DNA of 35,701 nt, taken from contig CAZOPF010000060.1 of the NCBI GenBank assembly GCA_964581605.1, positions 1 to 35,701 of the forward strand, in the 5' to 3' direction. Within the stretch, counting starts at the first letter, position 1. Each line of letters starts with the position of its first letter. Made by a program: the position numbers and the translations under genes. Of the stretch, positions 18,201 to 25,151 are shown piece after piece. Source of the DNA: CAADGU01 sp964581605 (GTDB lineage: Bacteria; Chloroflexota; Anaerolineae; Promineifilales; Promineifilaceae). The notes under the pieces were generated by a model. It did no database searches. It had not been told where the DNA came from and worked only from the letters and a program-made list of their open reading frames with translations.

Positions 18201-18284
18201 CAAGGGGTCTTGCTTTCATTTGCAGACATCGGCAACCATACGTATTTGCTCCTCTTCCCCGAAACCATCTGGCTCTACCCCTGA
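15252..18284 (+). CDS. Ser/Thr protein kinase with FecR-like and M14 pseudo-carboxypeptidase ectodomain
   Basis: A 1010-residue transmembrane receptor kinase. Residues 18-285 form a complete PknB-like kinase: VAVK with Lys47, HRDLKPGN with catalytic Asp146, DFG with Asp164, and GTPAYMSPEQ. A Pro/Thr-rich linker leads to one membrane helix (about 335-357). Outside are a FecR-like beta region (about 400-560), a Thr/Pro linker, and an M14 zinc-carboxypeptidase-like domain (about 615-850). There His645 (GGIHAGY) and the DLNRN substrate motif (Arg706) remain. The Glu ligand following His645 is Tyr/Ala, the second His ligand is replaced (FWGSGG, 754-759), and the catalytic Glu position is Ile823. 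Function inferred: binding a peptidoglycan peptide or other C-terminal carboxylate to control the kinase. It starts inside the NERD-FHA gene. Confidence 0.88.
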   Translation: MQNQASNHSEIPATVGRYKIIRRLADGGMATVYLAYDPELERDVAVKVIRQHIADDPHYITRFFREIAVIKELGHSAIVPIYDASRLGTKGEERSRPYLVMQFLRGGTLLEKIQAGPLPETEIVRIIDRIAAALGAAHKNEIVHRDLKPGNILFNEHGEAYLTDFGIAKVLGGESRSQTQGPIGTPAYMSPEQMHGLPVDSRTDIYALGMILFEMLTGQRAHTLLMARHDDMLPSVSKYNPAIREPLAYDEIISKALANSPDGRFQTASDMAQLVAAAAQSWAAYYSAANTTGHSIPPTAPTAPRLDTAPHLPPASTAPHIPQSTTQPGRSPRNWTFAAAGVGLLLFVAIILWRLGLAWNPALPTIPAEPPPTNQPVATDTSTPTVLAVELQLPASPEPGIIMVLDRAASAVWQLDDDLSRIPADGRLPVPPNQPVLIQSSSEPIQMVLPDRTRLLLDLNTQVNITLPQTEATASHLSLAQGRLMVETAETHFTISTPLSAITLPPGSSAGFFFPPDGSSLLVDCLAAECPIVSEISQTAANLVVGESAHIAADGHIYPTPSADYGRYVALANAVLSVITPTPLAATTPLATPTSTTSPTAVPTPFILSFVQNRMEIGRSINGVPIEAIQLSQGSRPVLFVGGIHAGYAPNALALVEAIVVHFQAHPEEIPADIALYVIPNLNPDSPEMPGVIDGRFNAHGVDLNRNWDCRWQANTNILGEFISNSGGTAPVSEPESQALQALIQAIDPQAVIFWGSGGRGTGLASPGACEEISLVSAPLAQAYGRAADFNFVDGPIVLADTSLNGDVTNWLDKIGIPAAFIILPHFQGYNWEQNYAGVQAVFDLMVTGELTAVPLEPATILTTPTTCTISPADPWATSYAAYHARLGCALHAATTPAAAYQQFANGLMIWRQDKEQVYILYQDGSLSTHTVNDPALANFYLSDLFKGSFGYLWQNNTAVRTRLGQPQAPEQVATNFAIQDFTQGVLLSFADIGNHTYLLLFPETIWLYP

Positions 18285-18294
18285 ATACACTCAA

Positions 18295-18437
18295 CGAGGC
18301 CATAAAGTTGCCTTTCATCTGGTGGTAAGTTGCATGTGGCATGTGGCAGGGCACTCTGGCATCACTCACCTGCCACCTGCCACCTGCAACCAGAAAGCAC
18401 CATGTCAGGTTATGCCCTTTGCCAGTATGGTCGCATA
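18295..18437. repeat. Word-repeat element, copy A (GTGGCAGGT words)
   Basis: The centre iterates GTGGCATGTGGCA-type words on the left and CACCTGCCACCTGCC-type reverse complements on the right, able to fold into a long imperfect hairpin. Both flanks, from GAGG-CATAAAGTTG on the left to CCCTTTGCCAGTATGG on the right, align with the element at 23907-24034. The right flank forms the last codons and stop of the minus-strand GT4 gene. Confidence 0.75.
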
Positions 18438-19625
18438 AATCTGATTAAACCGGGGAATCACCACCCGCCAGTCATAGGCGGCGGCAAATTGGCGGGCGGC
18501 CGTGCCCAGGCGCGTGCATTCGGCCGCATCATCCAGCAAACGCAACACGGCCGTCCCCATCTCCCCTGCCCCATCTGCCAGCACAAGCTCACGGCCGTTT
18601 ACCACCGGAAAACCCTCCGCCCCGATCCGCGTACTAACAATGGCTTTGCCTGCCGCCATTGCCTCGATAAGTTTGAGGCGCGTGCCACTGCCTACGCGAA
18701 AGGGCGTGATGAACAAAGATGCACCCGCCAGATACGGCCGCACATCCTCCACCCACCCCGTCACTGTGACGCCCGCCATTTCCCGGAGCCGACCCAGCCG
18801 CGGGTGTGGCTTTTGGCCAACAATCGCCCAGGTAGCCGACGGCCGTGCCGCTCGCACCATCGGCCATACTTCATCGGCAAACCAGAGAACGGCGTCCACA
18901 TTGGGCCGGTAATCCATCTTGCCGCTAAAAACCAGGTCAAAAGGAATGGGCGTTATCGGCGTCTGGTACTCGGTGGCATCTATGCAGTTGGGGATGACGG
19001 AGATGGGGAGATGGGGAGATGGGGAGAGTAGAGAGTGGAGATAGCGTTTGTCGGTTTCGGACACGGCCGTGACCCAATCGGCATTTTCACACGCCCACCG
19101 CTCAAACCGGGCCAGCCGCCCCACCTGCACCCAGGAATAAGCGGCCGCTACCCAACGGTTTGGCCGCCGCCAATCCGTCTGCACATTCCGCCGCTGCAAC
19201 TCCGTTTCTGCATTGTGCGCGTCAAAAACGATCTTGCTCTCCATACTGGCTACGCGAATTATTTCTATATATCGCGCCAGTTCAATCCCCTCCACCTGCA
19301 CCACATCAAAGTGGTTGCTTGCCAGCAGATGGCGCAGTTGGTTGGCAAAGGCGGGGCTGAAGAGGCGGTGGGCCATGTCCGGCAGGCGCGTGGTGAGCAG
19401 CTGGCGCAGCCGTTGAGCGGTGGAACGGGTTGGGGCAGGCACGGTTTCGATGTGGCGGCACAGTTCAGTTAGCGGCGAGTTTTGAACCGTTTGCCCCGCC
19501 TCCAAAAAGCTCAACAAGGTAATCTCATGTTCAGCCGCCAATCCACGAATGATGTGAAAATTGCGCAGGCTGGTGCCCTGCTGTGGCGGGTATGGTAGTT
19601 GGGGGGTGAGGAGGAGAAGTTTCAT
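18405..19625 (-). CDS. Glycosyltransferase family 4
   Basis: A 406-residue GT-B fold glycosyltransferase, cytoplasmic or membrane-peripheral, transferring sugar from a nucleotide donor with retention. The N-terminal Rossmann domain starts MKLLLLTPQLPYPPQQGTS, a typical GT4 opening. The donor-binding domain shows LVFSGKMDYRPNVDAVLWF and the E-x7-E-type region RVGSGTRLKLIEAMAAGKAI followed by VSTRIGAEGF. It resembles the PEP-CTERM/exosortase-associated GT4 subgroup, but I cannot confirm this. A loop near residues 195-210 (HSLLSPSPHLPI) is encoded by a GGAGATGG triple repeat. The gene lies downstream of a second GT4 on the same strand with a hairpin element in the gap. No clear ribosome binding site is visible. 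Donor and acceptor sugars are unknown. Confidence 0.9.
   Translation of the reverse strand: MKLLLLTPQLPYPPQQGTSLRNFHIIRGLAAEHEITLLSFLEAGQTVQNSPLTELCRHIETVPAPTRSTAQRLRQLLTTRLPDMAHRLFSPAFANQLRHLLASNHFDVVQVEGIELARYIEIIRVASMESKIVFDAHNAETELQRRNVQTDWRRPNRWVAAAYSWVQVGRLARFERWACENADWVTAVSETDKRYLHSLLSPSPHLPISVIPNCIDATEYQTPITPIPFDLVFSGKMDYRPNVDAVLWFADEVWPMVRAARPSATWAIVGQKPHPRLGRLREMAGVTVTGWVEDVRPYLAGASLFITPFRVGSGTRLKLIEAMAAGKAIVSTRIGAEGFPVVNGRELVLADGAGEMGTAVLRLLDDAAECTRLGTAARQFAAAYDWRVVIPRFNQIYATILAKGIT
18999..19041. repeat. In-frame octamer repeat GGAGATGG
   Basis: Three consecutive GGAGATGG units are followed by GGAGAGTAGAGAGTGGAGAT. They lie in frame in the GT4 gene and encode the Ser/Pro/Leu-rich loop between the N- and C-terminal Rossmann domains. 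Period 8 does not match codon period 3, so copy-number changes other than multiples of three would break the gene. Confidence 0.8.
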
Positions 19626-19694
19626 AAAAAGCAGAGGGGCGGAGGAGCAGGGGTGCAGAGGAGAAATCCCCTCCGCTCCTCGGCTCCTCTGCCC
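19626..19694. repeat. Intergenic inverted word repeat (GCAGAGG/CCTCTGC)
   Basis: Left words GCAGAGGGGCGGAGGAGCAG and right words ending GCTCCTCTGCC are near-perfect reverse complements around a short AAAT-containing centre. The element fills the whole 72-bp gap between the two GT4 genes and would form a stable hairpin in the transcript. Confidence 0.8.
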
Positions 19695-19697
19695 CGT

Positions 19698-20801
19698 TCA
19701 TGTCTGGTAAATGTGCAGCGTCAACTCCGCGGCCTTTTGCCAGGAAAAGGTTTGCGCCTGTTTGTAGCCGCGCCGGATCATGCGTTCACGCTGCTGGTCA
19801 TCGGTGAGGACGCGGTAAAGAGCGGCCGTCCACTCTTCTTCGTCCAGCACATCCAGAACCAACCCGGCGTCTCCGGCAATCTCTGGCAGCGAGCCGCGAT
19901 TGCTGACGATGACCGGGCAGCCGCAGTGCTGCGCTTCCAGGGCAGGCAGGCCAAATCCTTCATAGTGGGAGGGGGTCGCCAACACACCGGCCGCGTGGTA
20001 GAGATGAGCCAGCCGCTCATCCCCCACCCCTTCCAGATGATGTACGTGCCCGGCCAGACCCCATTCCTCGATGGTGCCGAAGATTTCTTCATAAAGCCAC
20101 CCTTTACGGCCGACCAATACGAGCGGCACATCAATTTTATAATCCATCCGCAGCCCATGATAAGCTCGCAGCAAAAAAGGAATGTTTTTGCGCGGTTCCA
20201 GCGTGCCCACGCAGAGGATGAAGTTGCGCGGCAGGTGGTAGTGGGCCAGGGTCTTGTTCACGGCCGTGTTCGCCACACTCTGCGCATACAACGGATTGGC
20301 CGCCAGATGCACGGTGGTCACGTTGTCGGGCGGCACACGCAAATGTTCGATCAGGTCATGGCGGGTGGCGTGGCTGTCGGCGGAAATGTGGTCGGCCGTA
20401 TGCACCGCCCACTCAATCTGGTCGGCATAGTAGCGCATACTGTCGGGGGTGAGAAATTGGGGATAGTAGATGAAGTTCAGGTCATGCACGGTGATGATGC
20501 GGCGCTTTGCGCCACCGTTGGGCGGGATAAAGTCCGGGCTGTGCAGCACGTCCAGCCGGTGGCGGCGCAGTTCCAGCGCCAGTGCCTGCCGTTCCCAACG
20601 GTGGTGGCAGGGGGTGAACAGGTTGCGGCGACGAAAATTGGGGGCAGATGGGGCATGGGTACGGCCGTCCTTGTACATCTGGAACACGCTATATTCATTC
20701 ACCGCGTCCAGTTCTGCCAGCGCGGGCAGCAGGTACAAAATGTATTGGCTGATGCCGCCCATCTGGTAAAAGGGCAGCCGGGCGTCCAGGCCGATGTGCA
20801 T
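19698..20801 (-). CDS. Glycosyltransferase family 4
   Basis: A 367-residue GT-B glycosyltransferase of the mannosyl/rhamnosyltransferase-like GT4 type. The N-terminus (MHIGLDARLPFYQMGGISQY) is the classic GT4 opening. Further motifs are HSPDFIPP, ITVHDLNFIYYPQF, ILCVGTLEPRKNIPFLLRAY (start of the donor domain, near residue 185-205) and the E-x7-E motif SHYEGFGLPALEAQHCGCPV near residue 280. All elements expected of an active enzyme are present. It sits between the CapA-like gene and the other GT4 gene on the same strand, which suggests a shared role in surface polysaccharide assembly. A word-repeat element (20802-20852) lies directly before its start codon. Confidence 0.92.
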   Translation of the reverse strand: MHIGLDARLPFYQMGGISQYILYLLPALAELDAVNEYSVFQMYKDGRTHAPSAPNFRRRNLFTPCHHRWERQALALELRRHRLDVLHSPDFIPPNGGAKRRIITVHDLNFIYYPQFLTPDSMRYYADQIEWAVHTADHISADSHATRHDLIEHLRVPPDNVTTVHLAANPLYAQSVANTAVNKTLAHYHLPRNFILCVGTLEPRKNIPFLLRAYHGLRMDYKIDVPLVLVGRKGWLYEEIFGTIEEWGLAGHVHHLEGVGDERLAHLYHAAGVLATPSHYEGFGLPALEAQHCGCPVIVSNRGSLPEIAGDAGLVLDVLDEEEWTAALYRVLTDDQQRERMIRRGYKQAQTFSWQKAAELTLHIYQT

Positions 20802-20852
20802 GATCGTGATGCGTGATGCGTGACCCGTGTTTTACATATCACGTATCACGGG
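20802..20852. repeat. Word-repeat hairpin (GATGCGT / ATCACG)
   Basis: The left part iterates CGTGATGCGTGATGCGTGA and the right part carries TCACGTATCACG, a near reverse complement. It occupies the leader of the GT4 gene and includes the stop codon of the CapA-like gene (20846-20848). Confidence 0.75.
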
Positions 20853-22459
20853 AAATAGCTGGCGTCGAACACGGCCGTCAACAACGCTGCTCGTTCTGCC
20901 GGCGTCATCTGGCGGATGCGGGCATAATCTTCGTTCAGGCCCGTCCACAGGTCTATGTTGAGGATACGGCCGTCATACACCGTGTAAATGTCTAAAAAGG
21001 TCTGGCGCGAACCCAATGACCACATCTGGTCGGCCAGCAGGTTGCCCAGACCGTAATGAATAAACGCGCCGTGGGTAAAGGCAAAACCTTGCGGATGATG
21101 ACCGTGGCTGCCAGAAACGGCCGCTGCTCCGGCCTGGGCCAGACCTTGAAATGCCTGCCTCTGGGCCTCTAAAACCTGGTACTGGTAATCTTCCAGATAT
21201 TGCAGCGTGGCAAATACCAGATAACCATCGGCGGCCAATTGCTGAATTTGGGCCTGGATGCCGCTGTAATCACCGCAGGGCATAGCGCCAGGTTTTGTCT
21301 CTGTGGCCCAATCATATGCCGGGCCAACCGGGTTGCAGCCGATAAAGGCGATTTTGTTACCGTGGTGTTCCATGAGCAACGGCCGTGCCGCATCCGCCAG
21401 ATCACGCCCGCCGCCAAACCATTGAATGTTGTGGTCTTCATACAGGTCAAAGGTGAACAAGAGAGCCTCGGTACCCCAATCATTCAGGTGATTGCCGGTC
21501 ATTTCATTGATGTCAATGCCCATCCAGGTCATCAATTCAAAGTATTCCTCCCGGTTGCAACCCTTTTCGCTGTTATACGGGTCAGCCGGTGGGCAATCGG
21601 TAGCAAAAGGGTCTTCATTGCTCATATGGGCGATGTCGGCCATTTGCAAGATGGGGCCGGTCTCTTCGCCGGGGTAGTGAAAACCGTATCTTTCCATGCG
21701 GTCGGCGACGGCGCGGCGCATCCCCGCGGGACCGGTCATGATAATGTGGGTGAGGCGGCCGTCATCCCAATTCCCAATCTCGCCCGTCCAGGGTTCGCCC
21801 GTATCGGCCGTTTCTGGTGCAAGCGGGATGACGAGGGGGTAAGTGGTGGGGTCAAAATCCAGGCCAATGGGGGCCACGCCCTCAACCCGTAGCACTTTCA
21901 GGCGCGGTTCTAGCTGGTGAAAGGGGACAATGGTCAACACCGGGTGATTGTAATCGGTTTGGGCCGCCCATAAAGCGTCTACCAGTTCGGCGGCCGGCAC
22001 GATCACGCCCGATTGGTCTGGTTCACCCCACCAAATGCGCAGGCGTTCGGCCGTCTCCTCATCCAGCATCAATTCCCCCGCCTGCCACATGGCCTGCACA
22101 TCTGCCAGCGAAATCTCGTCTGGGATGGTGGCAAAGGGGGCAGCGACGGCATAGAGCCAGGCGGTGGTGGGGGTGGGTGTGATGAGGGGTTGGGGTGAGG
22201 GGGTGGCGGTGGGGGTGGGCGACGAGGTGCTGGGTGGTGGAGGTGCTGAGTGGAAAGTTAAGGTGGGTGTAGGCGATGGGGTGATAAGGGGAATGGGTGA
22301 TGAGGTGATAAGGGGTTGAGGTGAGAGGGTGAGTGGCACGGCCGTAGCCGTTACCGCTATCTCCTCTGGCCCGCAGGCTACCAACCCACTCAACACCATC
22401 ATCAAGCCAACAACAAAAAAACTTCGCATCCCTCGCATCCTTCGCGGAGCAATTCCCAT
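20846..22459 (-). CDS. CapA-family lipoprotein (PGA_cap metallophosphatase-like)
   Basis: A 537-residue predicted lipoprotein. The signal sequence ends in the lipobox LVAC (Cys29) and is followed by a long Thr/Ser/Pro linker (about residues 35-105). The C-terminal half matches the CapA/poly-gamma-glutamate cap family: TGNHLNDWGTEAL, QWFGGGRDLADAARPLL, KIAFIGCN, AVSGSHGHHPQG and FIHYGLGNLLADQM hold the conserved Asn-His, His-x-His and Gly-Asn metal-site motifs. CapA proteins act in capsule polymer synthesis or remodelling. ATG 22459 lies two bases after the MFS stop with GGGGGT upstream, so the genes are coupled; ATG 22438 or 22429 are alternatives. The frame is open upstream to 22822, but that part is the out-of-frame shadow of the MFS gene. 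Confidence 0.87.
   Translation of the reverse strand: MGIAPRRMRGMRSFFVVGLMMVLSGLVACGPEEIAVTATAVPLTLSPQPLITSSPIPLITPSPTPTLTFHSAPPPPSTSSPTPTATPSPQPLITPTPTTAWLYAVAAPFATIPDEISLADVQAMWQAGELMLDEETAERLRIWWGEPDQSGVIVPAAELVDALWAAQTDYNHPVLTIVPFHQLEPRLKVLRVEGVAPIGLDFDPTTYPLVIPLAPETADTGEPWTGEIGNWDDGRLTHIIMTGPAGMRRAVADRMERYGFHYPGEETGPILQMADIAHMSNEDPFATDCPPADPYNSEKGCNREEYFELMTWMGIDINEMTGNHLNDWGTEALLFTFDLYEDHNIQWFGGGRDLADAARPLLMEHHGNKIAFIGCNPVGPAYDWATETKPGAMPCGDYSGIQAQIQQLAADGYLVFATLQYLEDYQYQVLEAQRQAFQGLAQAGAAAVSGSHGHHPQGFAFTHGAFIHYGLGNLLADQMWSLGSRQTFLDIYTVYDGRILNIDLWTGLNEDYARIRQMTPAERAALLTAVFDASYFP
22161..22330. repeat. G-rich word repeat encoding the CapA linker
   Basis: The plus strand carries iterated GGTGGGGGTGGG, GATGAGGGG and GATAAGGGG words that encode the Thr/Pro/Ser linker of the CapA-like protein on the other strand. 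Within 22186-22219, four G-runs of at least four, with loops of 2, 3 and 7 bases, satisfy the G-quadruplex rule on the template strand. Confidence 0.65.
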
Positions 22460-22461
22460 TT

Positions 22462-23772
22462 TTACCCCCACCGCCACAGGGCAAAGGCGGCCAGATACCG
22501 GCCAATGGCGATTACGGCCAATGCTCCAACCACGCTGGTGCCATCGGCCAGCAGCGGCCCAATTAACGCGCCCAGCAGGATGGCGGCGTTGAAGGTGAGA
22601 TGATACCAGGCCAGATGATACGGCCGTTCCCCCTCCGGTGTCTTGTCGTAAATGTAATTGGCCAACGCCCCACCGGCTAATGACCAGGCCACGCCGCCGA
22701 TGGCTGAGGTGAAGAGAAAGAGGGACAGATTGGTGGTGACGGCCGTCAGCGCCGGATAAAAACTCATCAGCAGCACCCCCATCACCAGCACCTGCTTGTG
22801 GTTCGAGCGGGCCGTTATCCACGCCAACTGCATGGAACCAAGCAGCACGGTGGCGTAAAAGATGGCGTTGCCCATGCTGATCTCGGTATCGGTCAGCCCC
22901 AAATCATTCACCCAAAAGAGTGGAAAGAGGGGTATTGCCAGGTATTGTGCCAGGTGAAAGGCAAACAATAGCCCCAACACCACACCAAAAGGGGTGCGGA
23001 AGATTTCTGTTTTAATGGAGGGGCGGGGACGGCCGCGGGCCATAAAACGCAGCCCGACGGAGAGGCGCAGTTCTTGCACCCAGGCCCGCAACATGCCCGG
23101 ATGGGCCCAATCACCCAGGCTGCGCCCCACTCGTTTGGTCGGTTCGTGCGGCAGCCGGATCAGATAGAGATGAAGGCTGCTCATCATGGCCCCTACAAAG
23201 CCAATGGCAAACACCACCTGATAACCCGCAGGGAACGGCATCCGATCCAGAATCACGCCGCTGATCAGCGTTGTAACGACAAAAACGAGCGCTAAGAGCG
23301 CATTGCGCACCCCGACCACATGGCTACGCCACTCTGGCGGTACCACCTCGGCAAACATGGAGTTAAAGCCCACAGCCAAGGCCGTGCCCGGAATGCTCAT
23401 CAGCAGCACCAGGGCAATGAGCGCCCAGACCTGCATATAAGGGGCCAACCATAGAGGCAAGAATATCCAGACCAGGTAAAAAATGCGGTGCCAGATGGAT
23501 GTCCAAAAGACGGTGCGGGTCAACGGCCGTTTCTGAAGCCATTGCCCCGCCGGTAAGGTGATGGCCAGGCTGATGATGGCCGGGGCGGCATTCAGCAGCC
23601 CAATCTGAAAACCATCCGCCCCTTGCCGGGTGGCAAAGATAGCCATGAAGGAGATGGCGGTGCCGTTCAACACCCCAAACCAGGCGATGTCCAGATATAA
23701 ATGCCAGAAGTTGGCGCGATGTTCGGCAGGTACGGCCGTGCCCTTCCGCCTGAACAACGATATCGTTGCCAT
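22462..23772 (-). CDS. MFS transporter
   Basis: A 436-residue permease of the major facilitator superfamily with about twelve hydrophobic helices and a central cytoplasmic loop near residues 215-255 (RLPHEPTKRVGRSLGDW onward). The N-terminal half has LNAAPAIISLAITLPAGQWLQKR, matching the MFS motif A region between helices 2 and 3. The family resembles uncharacterised MFS proteins from multi-gene surface clusters; substrate cannot be told from the sequence. GGAG lies about ten bases before ATG 23772. The CapA-like gene starts two bases after its stop, so transport and CapA activity may be linked, for example in capsule precursor or oligosaccharide export. Confidence 0.88.
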   Translation of the reverse strand: MATISLFRRKGTAVPAEHRANFWHLYLDIAWFGVLNGTAISFMAIFATRQGADGFQIGLLNAAPAIISLAITLPAGQWLQKRPLTRTVFWTSIWHRIFYLVWIFLPLWLAPYMQVWALIALVLLMSIPGTALAVGFNSMFAEVVPPEWRSHVVGVRNALLALVFVVTTLISGVILDRMPFPAGYQVVFAIGFVGAMMSSLHLYLIRLPHEPTKRVGRSLGDWAHPGMLRAWVQELRLSVGLRFMARGRPRPSIKTEIFRTPFGVVLGLLFAFHLAQYLAIPLFPLFWVNDLGLTDTEISMGNAIFYATVLLGSMQLAWITARSNHKQVLVMGVLLMSFYPALTAVTTNLSLFLFTSAIGGVAWSLAGGALANYIYDKTPEGERPYHLAWYHLTFNAAILLGALIGPLLADGTSVVGALAVIAIGRYLAAFALWRWG

Positions 23773-23906
23773 ACACTTTTACTCCATTTCTTAAACCTAT
23801 CGGGGCTGAATTATACGCGGCGGCGGCCGCCTGACACAGCTATTTCAGGTATATTCATCAGGGCCATCCCATAAGGGCAGGTAAATGGCCTCTTAGATAC
23901 CCGGCG

Positions 23907-24034
23907 AGGTCGTAAAGTTACATTTTATTGGGTGGCAAGTGGCAAGTGACGCTGGCAAAAGTTACCTGCAACCTGCTACTTGCAACCAAAGGACAAAAAG
24001 CCAGTTGATGGCCTTTGACAGTATAGCAGCATGG
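23907..24034. repeat. Word-repeat element, copy B (GTGGCAAGT words)
   Basis: The left words (GGTGGCAAGTGGCAAGTG) and the right words (CCTGCAACCTGCTACTTGC) are imperfect reverse complements. Both flanks align with the element at 18295-18437 at roughly three quarters identity, while the central words differ. The right flank, read on the minus strand, resembles the C-terminus of the GT4 gene (AAILSKAIN here against ATILAKGIT there). This suggests either a mobile repeat or the 3' remnant of a lost GT4 paralogue beside the insertion sequence. Confidence 0.7.
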
Positions 24035-24099
24035 TTGGTCTTCTTATACCAATCCTGTAAGTAAATGGCGTAAAATAGCACAAAAAGGAGACACACACG

Positions 24100-24603
24100 A
24101 TGCGACGCGGATGTCCAATCAACGTAGCGTGGCAAGAAACTCCCGAAGAGTTGTACCAATTGTATTAAGCGGAGAAACACCTCAAAAAACGGCAGCGCCT
24201 CCAGTTTTTGTGGCTAGTACACACAGGGTATAGCGTCCAAGAAAGCTGTCAAATAGCCGGTTTAGGTCAACGAAGCGGTCAAAGATACTTAAGTTGGTAT
24301 CGGACAGGCGGTGTGGCCGAAACAGTGGGGCGAACACAAGGCGGTCATGCACCACGGCCAGGATTCCTCACCGAAACCCCAAAAGAGGCCTTGAGTGAGC
24401 GGTCAAAAGAGGGTTGCATGAAAACGGTATGGGAGGCGGTAGCCTGGGTCAAAGAGGAGTATGGCATTGAGTGCAGTTACGAAGGGATGCGTGGGATGCT
24501 CAAGCGGTTAAGACTCCATAAGAAAGTACCCCGCCCGCAACATGAAAAGAGTGATGCCAACGCGCAAACCGCCTGGAAAAAAGGGGGCTTGCTGACAGAT
24601 TGA
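24100..24603 (+). pseudogene. IS630 transposase N-terminal frame (orfA) with in-frame stop
   Basis: ATG 24100 follows AAAAAGGAG at good spacing and opens MRRGCPINVAWQETPEELYQ. The frame is then cut by TAA at 24166-24168 and resumes in the same frame as EKHLKKRQRLQFLWLV to a stop at 24601. The encoded region holds the helix-turn-helix DNA-binding part (GYSVQESCQIAGLGQRSGQRYLSW, shown in two halves: SVQESCQIAG and RSGQRYLSWY). The stop most likely arose by a point change and should block transposase synthesis unless a downstream TTG (24208) is used. Confidence 0.75.
24577..24587 (+). other. Probable -1 ribosomal frameshift site
   Basis: A run of six A followed by five G lies where the orfA frame must switch back by one base to join orfB. 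A -1 slip gives a continuous sequence through KRGLADRLKAEG into the catalytic part (GWADEMRLGL), as in other IS630 transposases. Confidence 0.65.
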
Positions 24604-25151
24604 AGGCAGAAGGGGTTGTGCAGCAGCAGAAAATAGGATGGGCCGATGAAATGCGACTGGGATTGATGAGCCAGGTACGGCGTGTATGGGCACCGGTAGG
24701 GGTGAAGATTGTGCAGAAAATCCCGATCACCTATACCTATATTTATCTACATTTGGGTGTGGATGGCATCAATGGCACGATTGATTGGATGTGGGCAGAA
24801 AACATGAAGCAGGAGTCTGTAGTCCAAGCTGTGACAGCGTGGCAAAAGGCCGGGCTGGAAGTGCTGGTGTGGGATGGTGCGCTCAGTCATCGAGGGGCAG
24901 CCGTTCAGGCGCCTGACCCGGTTTTGATTACGCAACCACCCTATTCCCCGGAACTCAATCCAGCGGAACGAGTGTTTGAGGCAATTCGTGCGGAAATTGA
25001 GGGAAAGGTCTATCCCACGATAGCGGCCAGGCAAGACACGGTGGCGCAACTTCTCAAAACGTTGTCAGCTTCACCTGAGCGCATCAAAAGCTTAACCGGA
25101 TGGACATGGATTCAGGAAACCATCAATTCTTTAGAAATATCCACCACTTAA
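24600..25151 (+). CDS. IS630 transposase catalytic frame (orfB)
   Basis: A 183-residue DDE-type catalytic domain. The three acidic residues are visible in GWADEMRLGL, LVWDGALSH and PPYSPELNPAERVFEAIRAE; the last contains the Pro-Glu-Leu-Asn-Pro-x-Glu signature of IS630. It has no own ribosome binding site and begins in the -1 frame relative to orfA, so it is probably made only as a frameshift fusion. Catalytic residues look intact, whereas orfA carries a premature stop, so the copy may be inactive or mobilisable only in trans. Confidence 0.88.
   Translation: MKAEGVVQQQKIGWADEMRLGLMSQVRRVWAPVGVKIVQKIPITYTYIYLHLGVDGINGTIDWMWAENMKQESVVQAVTAWQKAGLEVLVWDGALSHRGAAVQAPDPVLITQPPYSPELNPAERVFEAIRAEIEGKVYPTIAARQDTVAQLLKTLSASPERIKSLTGWTWIQETINSLEISTT

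Noticed and set aside
19599..20816. A 405-codon plus-strand open frame opposite the GT4 gene
   Set aside because: It lies antisense to a clear glycosyltransferase with full motifs; its protein has no recognisable pattern, and no start signal supports it.
22460..22822. N-terminal extension of the CapA-like frame
   Set aside because: It is an out-of-frame reading of the MFS gene 3' end; the lipoprotein signal peptide begins at 22459 or slightly later.
23962..24180. Minus-strand 72-codon frame crossing the insertion-sequence left end
   Set aside because: It spans the IS boundary and repeat copy B; only a few residues resemble the GT4 C-terminus, so it is at most a remnant.
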